From Treponema sp. (GTDB taxonomy: Bacteria; Spirochaetota; Spirochaetia; Treponematales; Treponemataceae): 43,802 nt of DNA. Below are positions 14,866-21,885 of this stretch, in pieces. The translations under genes were made by a program, and so were the position numbers. The notes below the pieces were generated by a model. It saw only the letters and a program-made list of their open reading frames with translations. It did no database searches and was not told where the DNA came from. Where the stretch lies: contig JAKSLX010000023.1 in the NCBI GenBank assembly GCA_024400915.1, forward strand, positions 1-43,802, read 5' to 3'. Within the stretch, counting starts at the first letter, position 1. Each line of letters opens with the position of its first letter.

Positions 14866-16692
14866 TTAATCAATAGCAGCCATTCCAGGATTCATTGAAT
14901 TAAGGAAGGCATTGTTATCCTTTGTCTTGCGCATCTTGTCCATAATGAGTTCAAGCATGTCAGCATCTTCCATAGGATTAAGAACCTTGCGGAGAACCCA
15001 CATTCTCTGAAGCTCGCCTTCAGTAAGCAAAAGTTCCTCGCGTCTTGTACCGGACTTCTTGATATTGATTGCAGGGAAAAGCCTTCTTTCCGCAAGCTTG
15101 CGGTCAAGGTCAATTTCACTGTTACCGGTTCCCTTGAATTCTTCAAAGATAACTTCATCCATGCGGCTGCCAGTTTCAATCAATGAAGTAGAAATAATTG
15201 TAAGGGATCCCCCCTCTTCAATATTACGGGCAGCACCAAAGAATCTCTTTGGCTTGTGGAGTGCATTTGAATCAACACCGCCGGAAAGAACCTTTCCTGA
15301 TGTTGGAACTGTAACGTTGTATGCACGGGCAAGACGAGTAATTGAGTCAAGGAGGATTACAACATCACGCTTGTGTTCTACAAGACGCTTTGCCTTTTCG
15401 ATTACCATTTCAGCAACCTGTACGTGGCGTGTAGCCTGTTCGTCGAAGGTAGAAGAAATAACTTCACCCTTGATGGCGCGTTCCATTTCAGTAACTTCTT
15501 CAGGGCGTTCGTCAATGAGAAGAACGATGAGGTGTACTTCAGGATTGTTTTCAGTAATTGCATTTGCAACCTTCTGCATCAATGTGGTCTTACCTGCTTT
15601 TGGAGGAGCAACAATAAGAAGACGCTGACCTTTACCGATAGGTGCAAAAAGGTCTACGATACGGGTACTCATTTCTGTGGCTGTAGTTTCAAGCCTGAGC
15701 TTTTCGTTAGGATACAGAGGAGTAAGGTTTTCAAAAGGAATGCGTGTCTGTGCAACGCTTGGATCTTCATAATTGACGGTTTCAATACGGAGCAAAGCAA
15801 AGAATTTTTCACCGTCCTTAGGACTTCTAGTCTGTCCATATACAGTGTCACCAGTCTTAAGGTTGAAGAGCCTGATCTGGCTTGGGCTGATGTAGATGTC
15901 ATCTGGACCTGGAAGATAGTTATTCTGTGGACTTCTAAGGAACCCGTAACCGTCAGGAAGAATTTCAAGGGCACCTTCAGCAAAGATGATTCCGCCATGT
16001 TCCGTGTGTGCCTTAAGGATACAGAAAATCAAATCCTGCTTCTTCATTGATGGAAGATCTTCGCCAGAAAGTCCGTACTGGGCTGCAAGCTCACGAAGTT
16101 CCGGCATGCTCATCTTTGTAAGATTGTTGATTACAAGACGAGGCTTTGATTCGTATTCTTCTGGATTTTCAATTTCCTGAGCCTTTCTGACAGCTTCAAG
16201 ACGTGCCTGAAGGTTCTTTTCGTAATTATTGTTTCTTCTGTTATTGAAGTTATTTCTGTTATTCTGATTTCTGTTGAAATTGTTTCTGTTGTTTCCGTTG
16301 TTATTCCAGCCACGGTTGTCATTTCTTCTGTTTGACTGGAACGGACGCCTGCCTTCATTTTCAGAAGACTGGTTTTCGGCACTACCGTCTGCCTGCTGAA
16401 CTGAATCCTGTGATGGAGTTTCAGACTGTGGAGCATCAACTGAAGGACTTTCTGCCGAAACATTTGAGTCTGAAGATTCAGCTGGAGCCTGAGGATTTTC
16501 TGATGATTCCCCTGCCTCTTCTACCGAAGCTTTCTTAACGACCCTTCTTTTTCTTGGCTTGGCAGCTTTTTCTTCAGCATTCTCAAGGACTTCTGCGTTT
16601 TCCTGACCTGATTCTGAAGTATTTTCTACCTGAGATTCCTGTGCCTGTGCACTTTCCTGATCTTCTGTTTTACGGCGTCTCATAATTGCCAT
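14866..16692 (-). CDS. rho: Transcription termination factor Rho with an Asn/Arg-rich N-terminal extension
   Basis: Hexameric RNA-dependent ATPase that ends transcription. The core (about residues 190-608) is complete: Rho N-terminal helical domain (LTKMSMPELRELAAQYGLSG), cold-shock-like RNA-binding domain (EGALEILPDGYGFLRSP), Walker A PPKAGKTT (364-371), LLIDERPEEVTEM and the Q/R-loop region LARAYN...SGKVLSGGVDSNALHKPKRFFGAARN. The first ~160 residues are extra. They form a Glu/Ser/Ala-rich acidic stretch with a basic KPRKRRVVKK patch, then a segment (121-160) in which 22 of 40 residues are Asn, mixed with Arg, Gly and Phe. At 608 residues it is well above the ~420 of E. coli Rho. AGAGG precedes the ATG by 7-8 bp. 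Confidence 0.97.
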   Translation of the reverse strand: MAIMRRRKTEDQESAQAQESQVENTSESGQENAEVLENAEEKAAKPRKRRVVKKASVEEAGESSENPQAPAESSDSNVSAESPSVDAPQSETPSQDSVQQADGSAENQSSENEGRRPFQSNRRNDNRGWNNNGNNRNNFNRNQNNRNNFNNRRNNNYEKNLQARLEAVRKAQEIENPEEYESKPRLVINNLTKMSMPELRELAAQYGLSGEDLPSMKKQDLIFCILKAHTEHGGIIFAEGALEILPDGYGFLRSPQNNYLPGPDDIYISPSQIRLFNLKTGDTVYGQTRSPKDGEKFFALLRIETVNYEDPSVAQTRIPFENLTPLYPNEKLRLETTATEMSTRIVDLFAPIGKGQRLLIVAPPKAGKTTLMQKVANAITENNPEVHLIVLLIDERPEEVTEMERAIKGEVISSTFDEQATRHVQVAEMVIEKAKRLVEHKRDVVILLDSITRLARAYNVTVPTSGKVLSGGVDSNALHKPKRFFGAARNIEEGGSLTIISTSLIETGSRMDEVIFEEFKGTGNSEIDLDRKLAERRLFPAINIKKSGTRREELLLTEGELQRMWVLRKVLNPMEDADMLELIMDKMRKTKDNNAFLNSMNPGMAAID

Positions 16693-16750
16693 AATTCACC
16701 TCTTTTATGAGCATAGGATTGATTAAGAAAATATATTTCCCATAAAAAAT

Positions 16751-17167
16751 TTAATGGGCTTCGCTGCTTCTTAAATACAATGACTTTTTAAATTCTTCCG
16801 ATGCAACTGAAAAAATATCAAGTTCAGGTGCCTGGTCAAGCATGGTAACCTTGCCTTCGAATTCCACATTGTCTGCAATTCTGAGCTTTGCTGCTGAAAG
16901 GTCACCCTTCACATTGCTGCCGGAACAAAGTTCAATGTGATTTTTGGATTCAACATTTCCTTTTACCTGGCCTGAAATGATTACCGAATTGGCGGAAATT
17001 GTATCAACATCGCAAACAGCAGACTTGTCAATTTCCAGGTCTCCGGTTGCCTTAATGGTTCCGTGAAATTTTCCTGTTATGACAAGATTATCTGTGAATT
17101 CAAGGACACCATCAAATTCAGTTTCCTGTCCCAAAACTGTAAGATTGCCGTTTGTATTGGATGCCAT
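16751..17167 (-). CDS. Bactofilin (polymer-forming cytoskeletal protein)
   Basis: A 138-residue bactofilin-family (DUF583) protein. The middle is a run of short right-handed beta-helix turns (GVLEFTDNLVITGKFHGTIKATGDLEIDKSAVCDVDTISANSVIISGQVKGNVESKNHIELCSGSNVKGDLSAAKLRIADNVEFEGKV), with disordered ends. Bactofilins polymerise without nucleotide and organise the cell envelope; in spirochaetes, cell shape and motility are plausible roles. Upstream in-frame Met codons are less well placed than the ATG at 17167, which follows GGAG by 7 bp. It lies 58 bp upstream of rho on the same strand. Confidence 0.9.
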   Translation of the reverse strand: MASNTNGNLTVLGQETEFDGVLEFTDNLVITGKFHGTIKATGDLEIDKSAVCDVDTISANSVIISGQVKGNVESKNHIELCSGSNVKGDLSAAKLRIADNVEFEGKVTMLDQAPELDIFSVASEEFKKSLYLRSSEAH

Positions 17168-17247
17168 AATGTTCTCCATGCATGAAAAATGCACTGATTA
17201 TATTTAAACGAATGAAATTCATCCGTCATTAATTTTCTGATTTATTT

Positions 17248-17562
17248 TTATTGATTTTCTTTTACAGGAAGTTTAAGAAGAGATTCTTTCAAATCTTTAC
17301 CGGATCTGAATGCAACCACATAATGAGAATCAGAAGAAAGCTTTTCCCCTGTCTTTGGATTACGGGCATTCTCCCTGCCTTTTCTAAGCCTTGGCTCAAA
17401 AGTACCGAACCCACGCAGTTCTATAACATTACCCTTTGAAAGGGAATTCTTTATCTGCTCAAAAAGTTCATCCACAACCTTCTGAACAATCTGCTTTTCG
17501 CATTCTGTTGTGCGGTAAACGGCTTCTACCAATTCTATCTTAGTAGTTTTACACGAAAGCAT
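17248..17562 (-). CDS. HU/IHF-family DNA-binding protein (second paralogue)
   Basis: A 104-residue member of the bacterial histone-like family with VIELRGFGTFEPRLRKGRENARNPKTGEKLSSDSHYVVAFRSGKDLKESL. The RGFGTF...RKGR.ARNPKTG pattern resembles IHF-like members more than the HU at 5407-5685. The N-terminus starts MLSCKTTKIELVEAVY. The open frame extends to 17604, but the extra residues (MFTASFNCFFNLTI) are unlike the family, so the ATG at 17562 is preferred, although its Shine-Dalgarno is poor. It lies between rpsT (separated by a terminator) and the bactofilin gene. Confidence 0.88.
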   Translation of the reverse strand: MLSCKTTKIELVEAVYRTTECEKQIVQKVVDELFEQIKNSLSKGNVIELRGFGTFEPRLRKGRENARNPKTGEKLSSDSHYVVAFRSGKDLKESLLKLPVKENQ

Positions 17563-17575
17563 AATAGTTAAATTG

Positions 17576-17611
17576 AAAAAACAATTAAAGGATGCCGTGA
17601 ACACAGCATCC
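17576..17611 (-). terminator. Terminator after rpsT
   Basis: Minus-strand GGATGC/GCATCC stem with a 10-base loop, then TTTAATTGTTTTTT. It partly overlaps the leader of the HU-family gene. Confidence 0.65.
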
Positions 17612-17623
17612 CTTTATAGAAAA

Positions 17624-17899
17624 CTATTCTGCCTTAGCAAATGTCTTGTTAAAAAGCTTGTACATGCGGCTCTTCTTGCGAGAAGCTGCGTTAGCCTTTA
17701 CAACACCCTTGCTCTTTGCTGCATCGATTTCTGCCTGAAGGCTCTTCAAGCAAGCTGCTGCAGTTTCCTGATCCTTAGCCTTGATAGCTTCAAGGAACTT
17801 TCTTCCGCTTGTATGAACCTGAGTCTTAACTCTTCTGTTGCGCATACGGCGTACAAGACTCTGAACATGTCTTTTGTCTGCTGATGAATGTACTGACAT
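17624..17899 (-). CDS. rpsT: 30S ribosomal protein S20
   Basis: A 91-residue all-helical 16S rRNA-binding protein. The sequence has S20 features (SSADKRHVQSLVRRMRNRRVKTQVHTSGRKFLEAIKAKDQETAAACLKSLQAEIDAAKSKGVVKANAASRKKSRMYKLFNKTF), including the C-terminal KGVVKANAASRKKSR signature. A GGGG Shine-Dalgarno lies 8-9 bp before the ATG. It lies 68 bp after the zinc-ribbon gene and may be co-transcribed with it. Confidence 0.95.
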   Translation of the reverse strand: MSVHSSADKRHVQSLVRRMRNRRVKTQVHTSGRKFLEAIKAKDQETAAACLKSLQAEIDAAKSKGVVKANAASRKKSRMYKLFNKTFAKAE

Positions 17900-17967
17900 T
17901 AAGATTACCCCATTCTAAAAATTATAAAATATTTTCAGCCACCCAAGGCTGAGTGAACGTCAAATTA

Positions 17968-18141
17968 TTATTTGAAATCCTTTGGTCTGCGTTCTGTGCG
18001 CTTGCACTTGCTGCATACTGCCTGGTTCTTAAGCTTGCCGTTCTCGAAAAGTGTCTTCAATTCGATTTCTCCACCACAATCTGGGCAGATGAACTTCTGT
18101 GTAGCAACAGTTGTACGAGAGTTTTTACTGGCTCCGGCCAT
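17968..18141 (-). CDS. 57-residue zinc-ribbon protein
   Basis: Small open frame with a strong GGAGGA Shine-Dalgarno 6-7 bp before the ATG. Residues 19-22 (CPDC) and 44-47 (CSKC) form two CxxC knuckles 25 residues apart, a zinc ribbon. The ends are basic (MAGASKNSRTT, KRTERRPKDFK). The composition resembles ribosome-associated or nucleic-acid-binding ribbon proteins, but it matches no ribosomal protein I recognise; L33, L32 and L36 do not fit. It sits directly upstream of rpsT on the same strand, which suggests a link to translation. The function is unknown. Confidence 0.82.
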   Translation of the reverse strand: MAGASKNSRTTVATQKFICPDCGGEIELKTLFENGKLKNQAVCSKCKRTERRPKDFK

Positions 18142-18238
18142 CGTCTTCCTCCATAACTAATTTCTTTATAAGTTCTAAAAATATACAAGATTATTCAAGT
18201 GTATGTCAATAAACAAATCACCTAAATAGTTAAAAAAA

Positions 18239-19003
18239 CTAAACTTCCAACGAATTTTCAGGAAGTTTTCGCCACGCATCAAGCTGATTCTGAATAAGAT
18301 CCCTTGATTCCTCAAGAATCTTCTTTTCCTCTTCCTTGTCTTTTGGAGCATCGTATACCTTAAGAACCTTTACCCTATATGCACCGCGACGAAGATTTTT
18401 CATGATTGAATCAAGGTTTGAAATTTTCCAGCCACCATCAAGGGCACAGACAGCAACCGGAAGTTTTGTTGCGGCAACAAGTCGACGGAAACCGGCAGAA
18501 TAGAACTGGTTCAAATTTCCGTCCTTACTTCTTGTTCCCTCAGGAAAAATTACCGGATATTGCCTTTTTCCCATGATGCTTACTCCGAACCTGTCTATTG
18601 ATTTCATGGCAACGGAAGGGCTTCCCTTTCTTGGAATCATGCAGTGCTGCTGACTTTTGAGCATCTTTCCAACCATAGGAACCTTTGCAAGGTTATCTTT
18701 AGCAACAAATCGAGCCTTAAGGCCTCCAAAATATTTTAGGTAAACTACAATGTCAAAAAGACTCTGGTGATTTGAAATAACAATGAACTGATCAGGCAGA
18801 TTCTTAAGTCCTTCCTTATCACCAAGGAAATTAAACTGCCTGTACATTTTAAGAACAGCAAAAACCTTTCGGGCGCAGATACAGGTAATGTAGTTGGAAA
18901 CCGCAATGGCAGCCCTTCTGTTCAAAGGATATACAAGACACAAAAGCAATGTTGGCGGAAGAAGGATTCCGCAAAAACACAATAAAGTTATTAAACTGAA
19001 CAT
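18239..19003 (-). CDS. plsC: 1-acyl-sn-glycerol-3-phosphate acyltransferase (PlsC family)
   Basis: Membrane enzyme that acylates lysophosphatidic acid to phosphatidic acid in phospholipid synthesis. The N-terminus has a hydrophobic anchor (MFSLITLLCFCGILLPPTLLLCLV), followed by block I NHQSLFD (catalytic His/Asp), GKMLKSQ, the block III motif FPEGTRSKDG and the PVAV region. At 254 residues it is normal for the family. The open frame begins at 19042, but the ATG at 19003 lies exactly 6 bp after TATAAT with a good -35, giving the hydrophobic N-terminus directly, so it is preferred. It would be a leaderless start with no Shine-Dalgarno. Acyl-chain specificity cannot be read from sequence. Confidence 0.9.
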   Translation of the reverse strand: MFSLITLLCFCGILLPPTLLLCLVYPLNRRAAIAVSNYITCICARKVFAVLKMYRQFNFLGDKEGLKNLPDQFIVISNHQSLFDIVVYLKYFGGLKARFVAKDNLAKVPMVGKMLKSQQHCMIPRKGSPSVAMKSIDRFGVSIMGKRQYPVIFPEGTRSKDGNLNQFYSAGFRRLVAATKLPVAVCALDGGWKISNLDSIMKNLRRGAYRVKVLKVYDAPKDKEEEKKILEESRDLIQNQLDAWRKLPENSLEV

Positions 19004-19009
19004 AAATTG

Positions 19010-19038
19010 ATTATACAGGAAATATTTTGTTTTCTCAA
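19010..19038 (-). promoter_or_regulatory. Promoter of plsC, -10 six bp from the ATG
   Basis: Minus-strand TTGAGA (19038-19033), a 17-bp spacer and TATAAT (19015-19010), then CAATTT and the ATG at 19003. It lies at the 3' end of the upstream gene. This is the clearest full promoter in the window with the leaderless geometry. Confidence 0.68.
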
Positions 19039-19352
19039 TCAATTCTGTGCAATATCAGTTCACCTTCCGAATTCAAATTCAGGATGTATTGTCTTTGACT
19101 TTCCGTAACAAGGACAACTGAAATACCGCCTGGCCTTTTTATCAGACTGAAATCCTTTATTTCCCCTTCCGCAAGATCAAATTCTTCTTCTATGCAGACC
19201 GATTGGCTTTCACCTTCCTTTATATAGTGGAGGACATGTTCCTTCACTTCAGGGTCATAAGAAGCTTTCCTCTGTTCAACATAGGCACAACATTCAGTGC
19301 ACCCAAGAAAAACGAGGCTCAGGATTAAAACTGCCGTAACATATATTTTCAT
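19035..19352 (-). CDS. Small exported protein, possible lipoprotein
   Basis: A 105-residue protein of unknown function. The N-terminus MKIYVTAVLILSLVFLGCTECCA is a signal peptide. VFLGC could serve as a relaxed spirochaetal lipobox with Cys18, or cleavage may follow CCA. The mature part is acidic and predicted mostly beta (SQSVCIEEEFDLAEGEIKDFSLIKRPGGISVVLVTESQRQYILNLNSEGELILHRID). It is followed by plsC after 31 bp. It lies downstream of a terminator that closes the SPOR-protein operon, so it has its own start of transcription. I recognise no homologue. Confidence 0.72.
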   Translation of the reverse strand: MKIYVTAVLILSLVFLGCTECCAYVEQRKASYDPEVKEHVLHYIKEGESQSVCIEEEFDLAEGEIKDFSLIKRPGGISVVLVTESQRQYILNLNSEGELILHRID

Positions 19353-19358
19353 ACTATA

Positions 19359-19364
19359 TATATA
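19359..19364 (-). promoter_or_regulatory. -10 element of the small exported protein gene, 6 bp from the ATG
   Basis: TATATA on the minus strand lies 6 bp before the ATG at 19352. The AT-repeat run allows other registers, and the -35 is weak. Confidence 0.35.
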
Positions 19365-19375
19365 AACGACAGAAA

Positions 19376-19407
19376 TAAAAAAAAGCCCCTGTTTTGCAAC
19401 AGAAGCT
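19376..19407 (-). terminator. Rho-independent terminator of the SPOR-protein operon
   Basis: Minus-strand 10-bp stem AGCTTCTGTT/AACAGGGGCT (two wobbles) with a GCAA loop and eight T's. Confidence 0.88.
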
Positions 19408-19433
19408 TTGATTTTTATCGATTATTTCTTTAG

Positions 19434-20978
19434 TTATTTTCTTTTAAGGAAAGCATCCTTGTAACCGAAGGCCTTGAACTTTGCAAGAACTGCAGCATAT
19501 TCATCCTTTCCGAGAGGTCCAACGAGAACCCTGTAGCCACCCTTGCCATTTGAAACGAGGATGATTGGATATTTAGAATACTTCTTTACAGTCTTTTCAA
19601 TGTTTTCAGGATTACCGAGAGATGCAATTTGAACATACCAGCATCCTTTCTTAAGGTTGTCTTCTGAATCAACAATAAGCTTTCTGTAGCTTTCTGCAGA
19701 TGAAACAGGTTCAGCAGCACGGGTTACTGCTGGTTCAGGAACTACGACAGGCTCCGGAACAACTACAGGTGCAGGAACTGCAACAATTTCTTCTACAGCA
19801 ACAGATTCAGCGGCTCTGGTTACAGCTGCTTCTTCCGAAGCTTCCGGTGCTACAGGTTCTGCAGGAACAAGTACGATAGGAGCATATTCTTCTTCAACAC
19901 TTTCCTCAACTGATTCTTCTACAGCAGGAACTTCAGCAACTTCTTCTGGTACGGAAGCATTTTCTTCTGCAAGAGCTGGAAGTTCTTCTGCTTCAACTGC
20001 TTCTGGACCAGCTTCAATTTCTTCTTCCTCTACAGCTTCCACTGCAACTGCTTCTACAGGTGCTGCTGCAACTTCAGCAAGGACCTCTTCTTCCACAGGT
20101 TCTTCTGCGGCAAGTTCTTCTGCTTCTGAAATTTCAGCAGGCGATGGCTGTTCAACGGCAGCTCTTGTTTCTGCAAAGGCTGCTTCTTCATTTTCATAGT
20201 CTTCAACAAGTTCTTCAGCAACAAGTTCTTCAGCAACAGGTTCTTCAGCAACAGGTTCTTCAGCAAGAGCTTCCTCGGCAACCGGTTCCTCTGCCACAGC
20301 TTCAACAGCAACAGACTCTTCAGCAACAGGTTCTTCAGCCACGGATTCTTCCGCAGTAGTTTCTTCAGCAACCTCTTCAACAGGCTCTTCTACAGTTTCT
20401 TCTATAATTTCATCAGCATCTTCTTCTGCAGGAACTTCATCACTTTCAAAAAGAGGAGCACCAACAACTGGAACAACAGCAGCTGCAGCAACCTCAGTGG
20501 CAACAGGAACAGCAGCTGCAGTTTCTTCTACTGCAGGAACAGCAGGAGCTGGAACTTCAGCTTTCTTTGCTTCCTCAGTCTTCCTCATTTTCTTTGCAAG
20601 AGCGGCATCTTCCGCATCAATTACAGCCTGACCGGTTACAGTTTCATCAAATCCACCGTAGCGCATGTTAAGCTTGCAGCGCATGCCTGATCCCTTTGTA
20701 ATTCCAAGTGTCTTTGCAGATTCATCAGAAAGAAGAATTACAACGCCATCAGCAGAATCCAGAGTTCCAAGGTTAAGGAACTGAAGGGTTACACCGCTTT
20801 CAGGATTTGTAACGAACACACTGTCACCAGGAAGATAACCTGCCGCCTGTCCAAAATGACCAGACGGAAATTTACCTGAATCTGCAACTTCAATTACGCC
20901 GTCAACATAATCCCTTGAATCAGCGAACATTGCTACAGCCAGTAACAAAACTAAAATACCGGAAAATATCTTTTTCAT
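19434..20978 (-). CDS. Exported cell-envelope protein with RlpA-like DPBB region, low-complexity linker and SPOR domain
   Basis: A 514-residue protein. A signal peptide (MKKIFSGILVLLLAVAMFA) is followed by residues about 35-115 that resemble the double-psi beta-barrel of RlpA-type proteins (GYLPGDSVFVTNPESGVTLQFLNLGT...GVVILLSDESAKTLGITKGSGMRCKL). Residues about 140-430 are a highly acidic, low-complexity Glu/Val/Ala/Pro linker with tandem VAEEP units. The last ~75 residues (GCWYVQIASLGNPENIEKTVKKY...GGYRVLVGPLGKDEYAAVLAKFKAFGYKDAFLKRK) are a SPOR domain, which binds denuded glycan at septal peptidoglycan. A periplasmic division or wall-remodelling role is inferred. The ATG at 20978 follows AGGGG by 5-6 bp. 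It lies 7 bp downstream of the 20986-21495 gene, so they form an operon. Confidence 0.85.
   Translation of the reverse strand: MKKIFSGILVLLLAVAMFADSRDYVDGVIEVADSGKFPSGHFGQAAGYLPGDSVFVTNPESGVTLQFLNLGTLDSADGVVILLSDESAKTLGITKGSGMRCKLNMRYGGFDETVTGQAVIDAEDAALAKKMRKTEEAKKAEVPAPAVPAVEETAAAVPVATEVAAAAVVPVVGAPLFESDEVPAEEDADEIIEETVEEPVEEVAEETTAEESVAEEPVAEESVAVEAVAEEPVAEEALAEEPVAEEPVAEELVAEELVEDYENEEAAFAETRAAVEQPSPAEISEAEELAAEEPVEEEVLAEVAAAPVEAVAVEAVEEEEIEAGPEAVEAEELPALAEENASVPEEVAEVPAVEESVEESVEEEYAPIVLVPAEPVAPEASEEAAVTRAAESVAVEEIVAVPAPVVVPEPVVVPEPAVTRAAEPVSSAESYRKLIVDSEDNLKKGCWYVQIASLGNPENIEKTVKKYSKYPIILVSNGKGGYRVLVGPLGKDEYAAVLAKFKAFGYKDAFLKRK
20195..20395 (-). repeat. Tandem 15-bp-type repeat encoding VAEEP/VAEE units
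   Basis: The DNA here repeats GTTGCTGAAGAACCT-like units (minus strand) with frequent synonymous changes, encoding the acidic spacer of the SPOR protein. Such tracts can expand or contract by slippage in steps that keep the frame. Confidence 0.75.
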
Positions 20979-20985
20979 TGCGCCC

Positions 20986-21495
20986 CTACCTACGAATGAT
21001 TTTATAAATTTCAACTGCTATTCCGTATGAAAAATCAGCAACGCCTTTTTCTGCCTTCTTGTAATTTCTTGCAGCAGGCGGAACCTTTTTACCGGAACCA
21101 AGAACCTTGTCTGTTTTAAGGTCGATAACCTTCCATGTAAGCTGCTTTATATTTTCAAGCAAAGCGGCTTCAGGGTTACTTGATTCCGATACATCATATT
21201 CACAGACCAGTTCAACAAAATACTTTACTCCACCCTGGCTAGCTTCCATCATGGACTGATTGAACATCACTTCCTGTTCAGACTCGTCATTGGTAACTAC
21301 CACCGGTGAATTTGAAACGATTATTCCTTTATCAAAGAAAAAATCAAAAAGACCCGTTTCCATCTGATAGCAGGCGGTTCTTACATCGGACTTTGAATCC
21401 TCATGCTGAAGAATCTGGAATGCAACGGAAATCGCATTTGCAGACGCAAGGCAGCAGGATACTGCAAAAATCATCAGAACTTTCCTGATACTCAT
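20986..21495 (-). CDS. Exported protein of unknown function, partner of the SPOR protein
   Basis: A 169-residue protein with a signal peptide (MSIRKVLMIFAVSCCLASANA). The mature part (SVAFQILQHEDSKSDVRTACYQMETGLFDFFFDKGIIVSNSPVVVTNDESEQEVMFNQSMMEASQGGVKYFVELVCEYDV...QLTWKVIDLKTDKVLGSGKKVP) alternates strand and helix, and is reminiscent of periplasmic CsgG/LpoB-like folds, but this is not firm. AAGGGG lies 8-9 bp before the ATG at 21495. An upstream ATG at 21528 lacks these features. It is the first gene of the operon with the DPBB/SPOR protein, suggesting a shared envelope role. Confidence 0.75.
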   Translation of the reverse strand: MSIRKVLMIFAVSCCLASANAISVAFQILQHEDSKSDVRTACYQMETGLFDFFFDKGIIVSNSPVVVTNDESEQEVMFNQSMMEASQGGVKYFVELVCEYDVSESSNPEAALLENIKQLTWKVIDLKTDKVLGSGKKVPPAARNYKKAEKGVADFSYGIAVEIYKIIRR

Positions 21496-21619
21496 GTGGA
21501 TTGCCCCTTCAATTACTAACTTTGACAAACAAATAGTCCCTTAATTTTTCGGAATCTTGAAAAAATTGTTTAGCAAAATCGAGGACCTTTAAAAATTTTG
21601 CCATTTAATTATTTTACTA

Positions 21620-21648
21620 TTGACATGATCGTTCAGTTTTGATATAGT
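21620..21648 (+). promoter_or_regulatory. Promoter of tRNA-Met
   Basis: TTGACA (21620-21625), a 17-bp spacer and TATAGT (21643-21648) followed by CTTA, 13 bp before the tRNA. The same TATAGTCTTA block occurs before tRNA-Lys and tRNA-Leu. Confidence 0.85.
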
Positions 21649-21661
21649 CTTACACATTCAA

Positions 21662-21734
21662 GGGGGCATAGCCCAGTTGGTAGAGCAACGGACTCATATT
21701 CCGTGTGTCATAGGTTCGATCCCTATTGCCCCTA
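21662..21734 (+). tRNA. tRNA-Met (CAT), elongator type
   Basis: GGGGGCA pairs with TGCCCCT (one G-T). The anticodon stem ACGGA/TCCGT closes the loop CTCATAT, anticodon CAT. The three consecutive G-C pairs of the initiator anticodon stem are absent, so it is an elongator Met tRNA. A lysidine-modified tRNA-Ile2, which also has CAT, cannot be fully excluded by eye. Confidence 0.9.
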
Positions 21735-21742
21735 AGATTCAA

Positions 21743-21774
21743 AAGGCTTTCTAGGTTTCTGGAAAGTCTTTTTT
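21743..21774 (+). terminator. Terminator after tRNA-Met
   Basis: AGGCTTTC/GAAAGTCT stem (one G-T) with a 10-base loop, followed by a T-run. Confidence 0.75.
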
Positions 21775-21817
21775 GTTTTTGTCAAAAACAGTCAGATGCG
21801 TTAAACTACAACTTTAA

Positions 21818-21861
21818 TGCATAAATATACATTTTTCTTGCCATAACTGCATAAATATGTA
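21818..21861 (+). promoter_or_regulatory. Pair of ArgR-like operator boxes upstream of argF
   Basis: TGCATAAATATACA (21818-21831) and TGCATAAATATGTA (21848-21861) are near-identical, imperfectly palindromic 14-mers 30 bp apart. They resemble ARG boxes of the arginine repressor family. The second overlaps the -10, consistent with repression. Confidence 0.6.
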
Positions 21862-21865
21862 TAAT
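21838..21865 (+). promoter_or_regulatory. Promoter of argF
   Basis: TTGCCA (21838-21843), a 16-bp spacer and TATAAT (21860-21865), 20 bp before the ATG. Confidence 0.7.
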
Positions 21866-21885
21866 CATTAACAGAGGTTAAATTT

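Noticed and set aside
20060..20359. Gln/Leu-rich plus-strand frame over the repeat region
   Set aside because: It is the antisense shadow of the VAEEP repeat in the SPOR protein gene.
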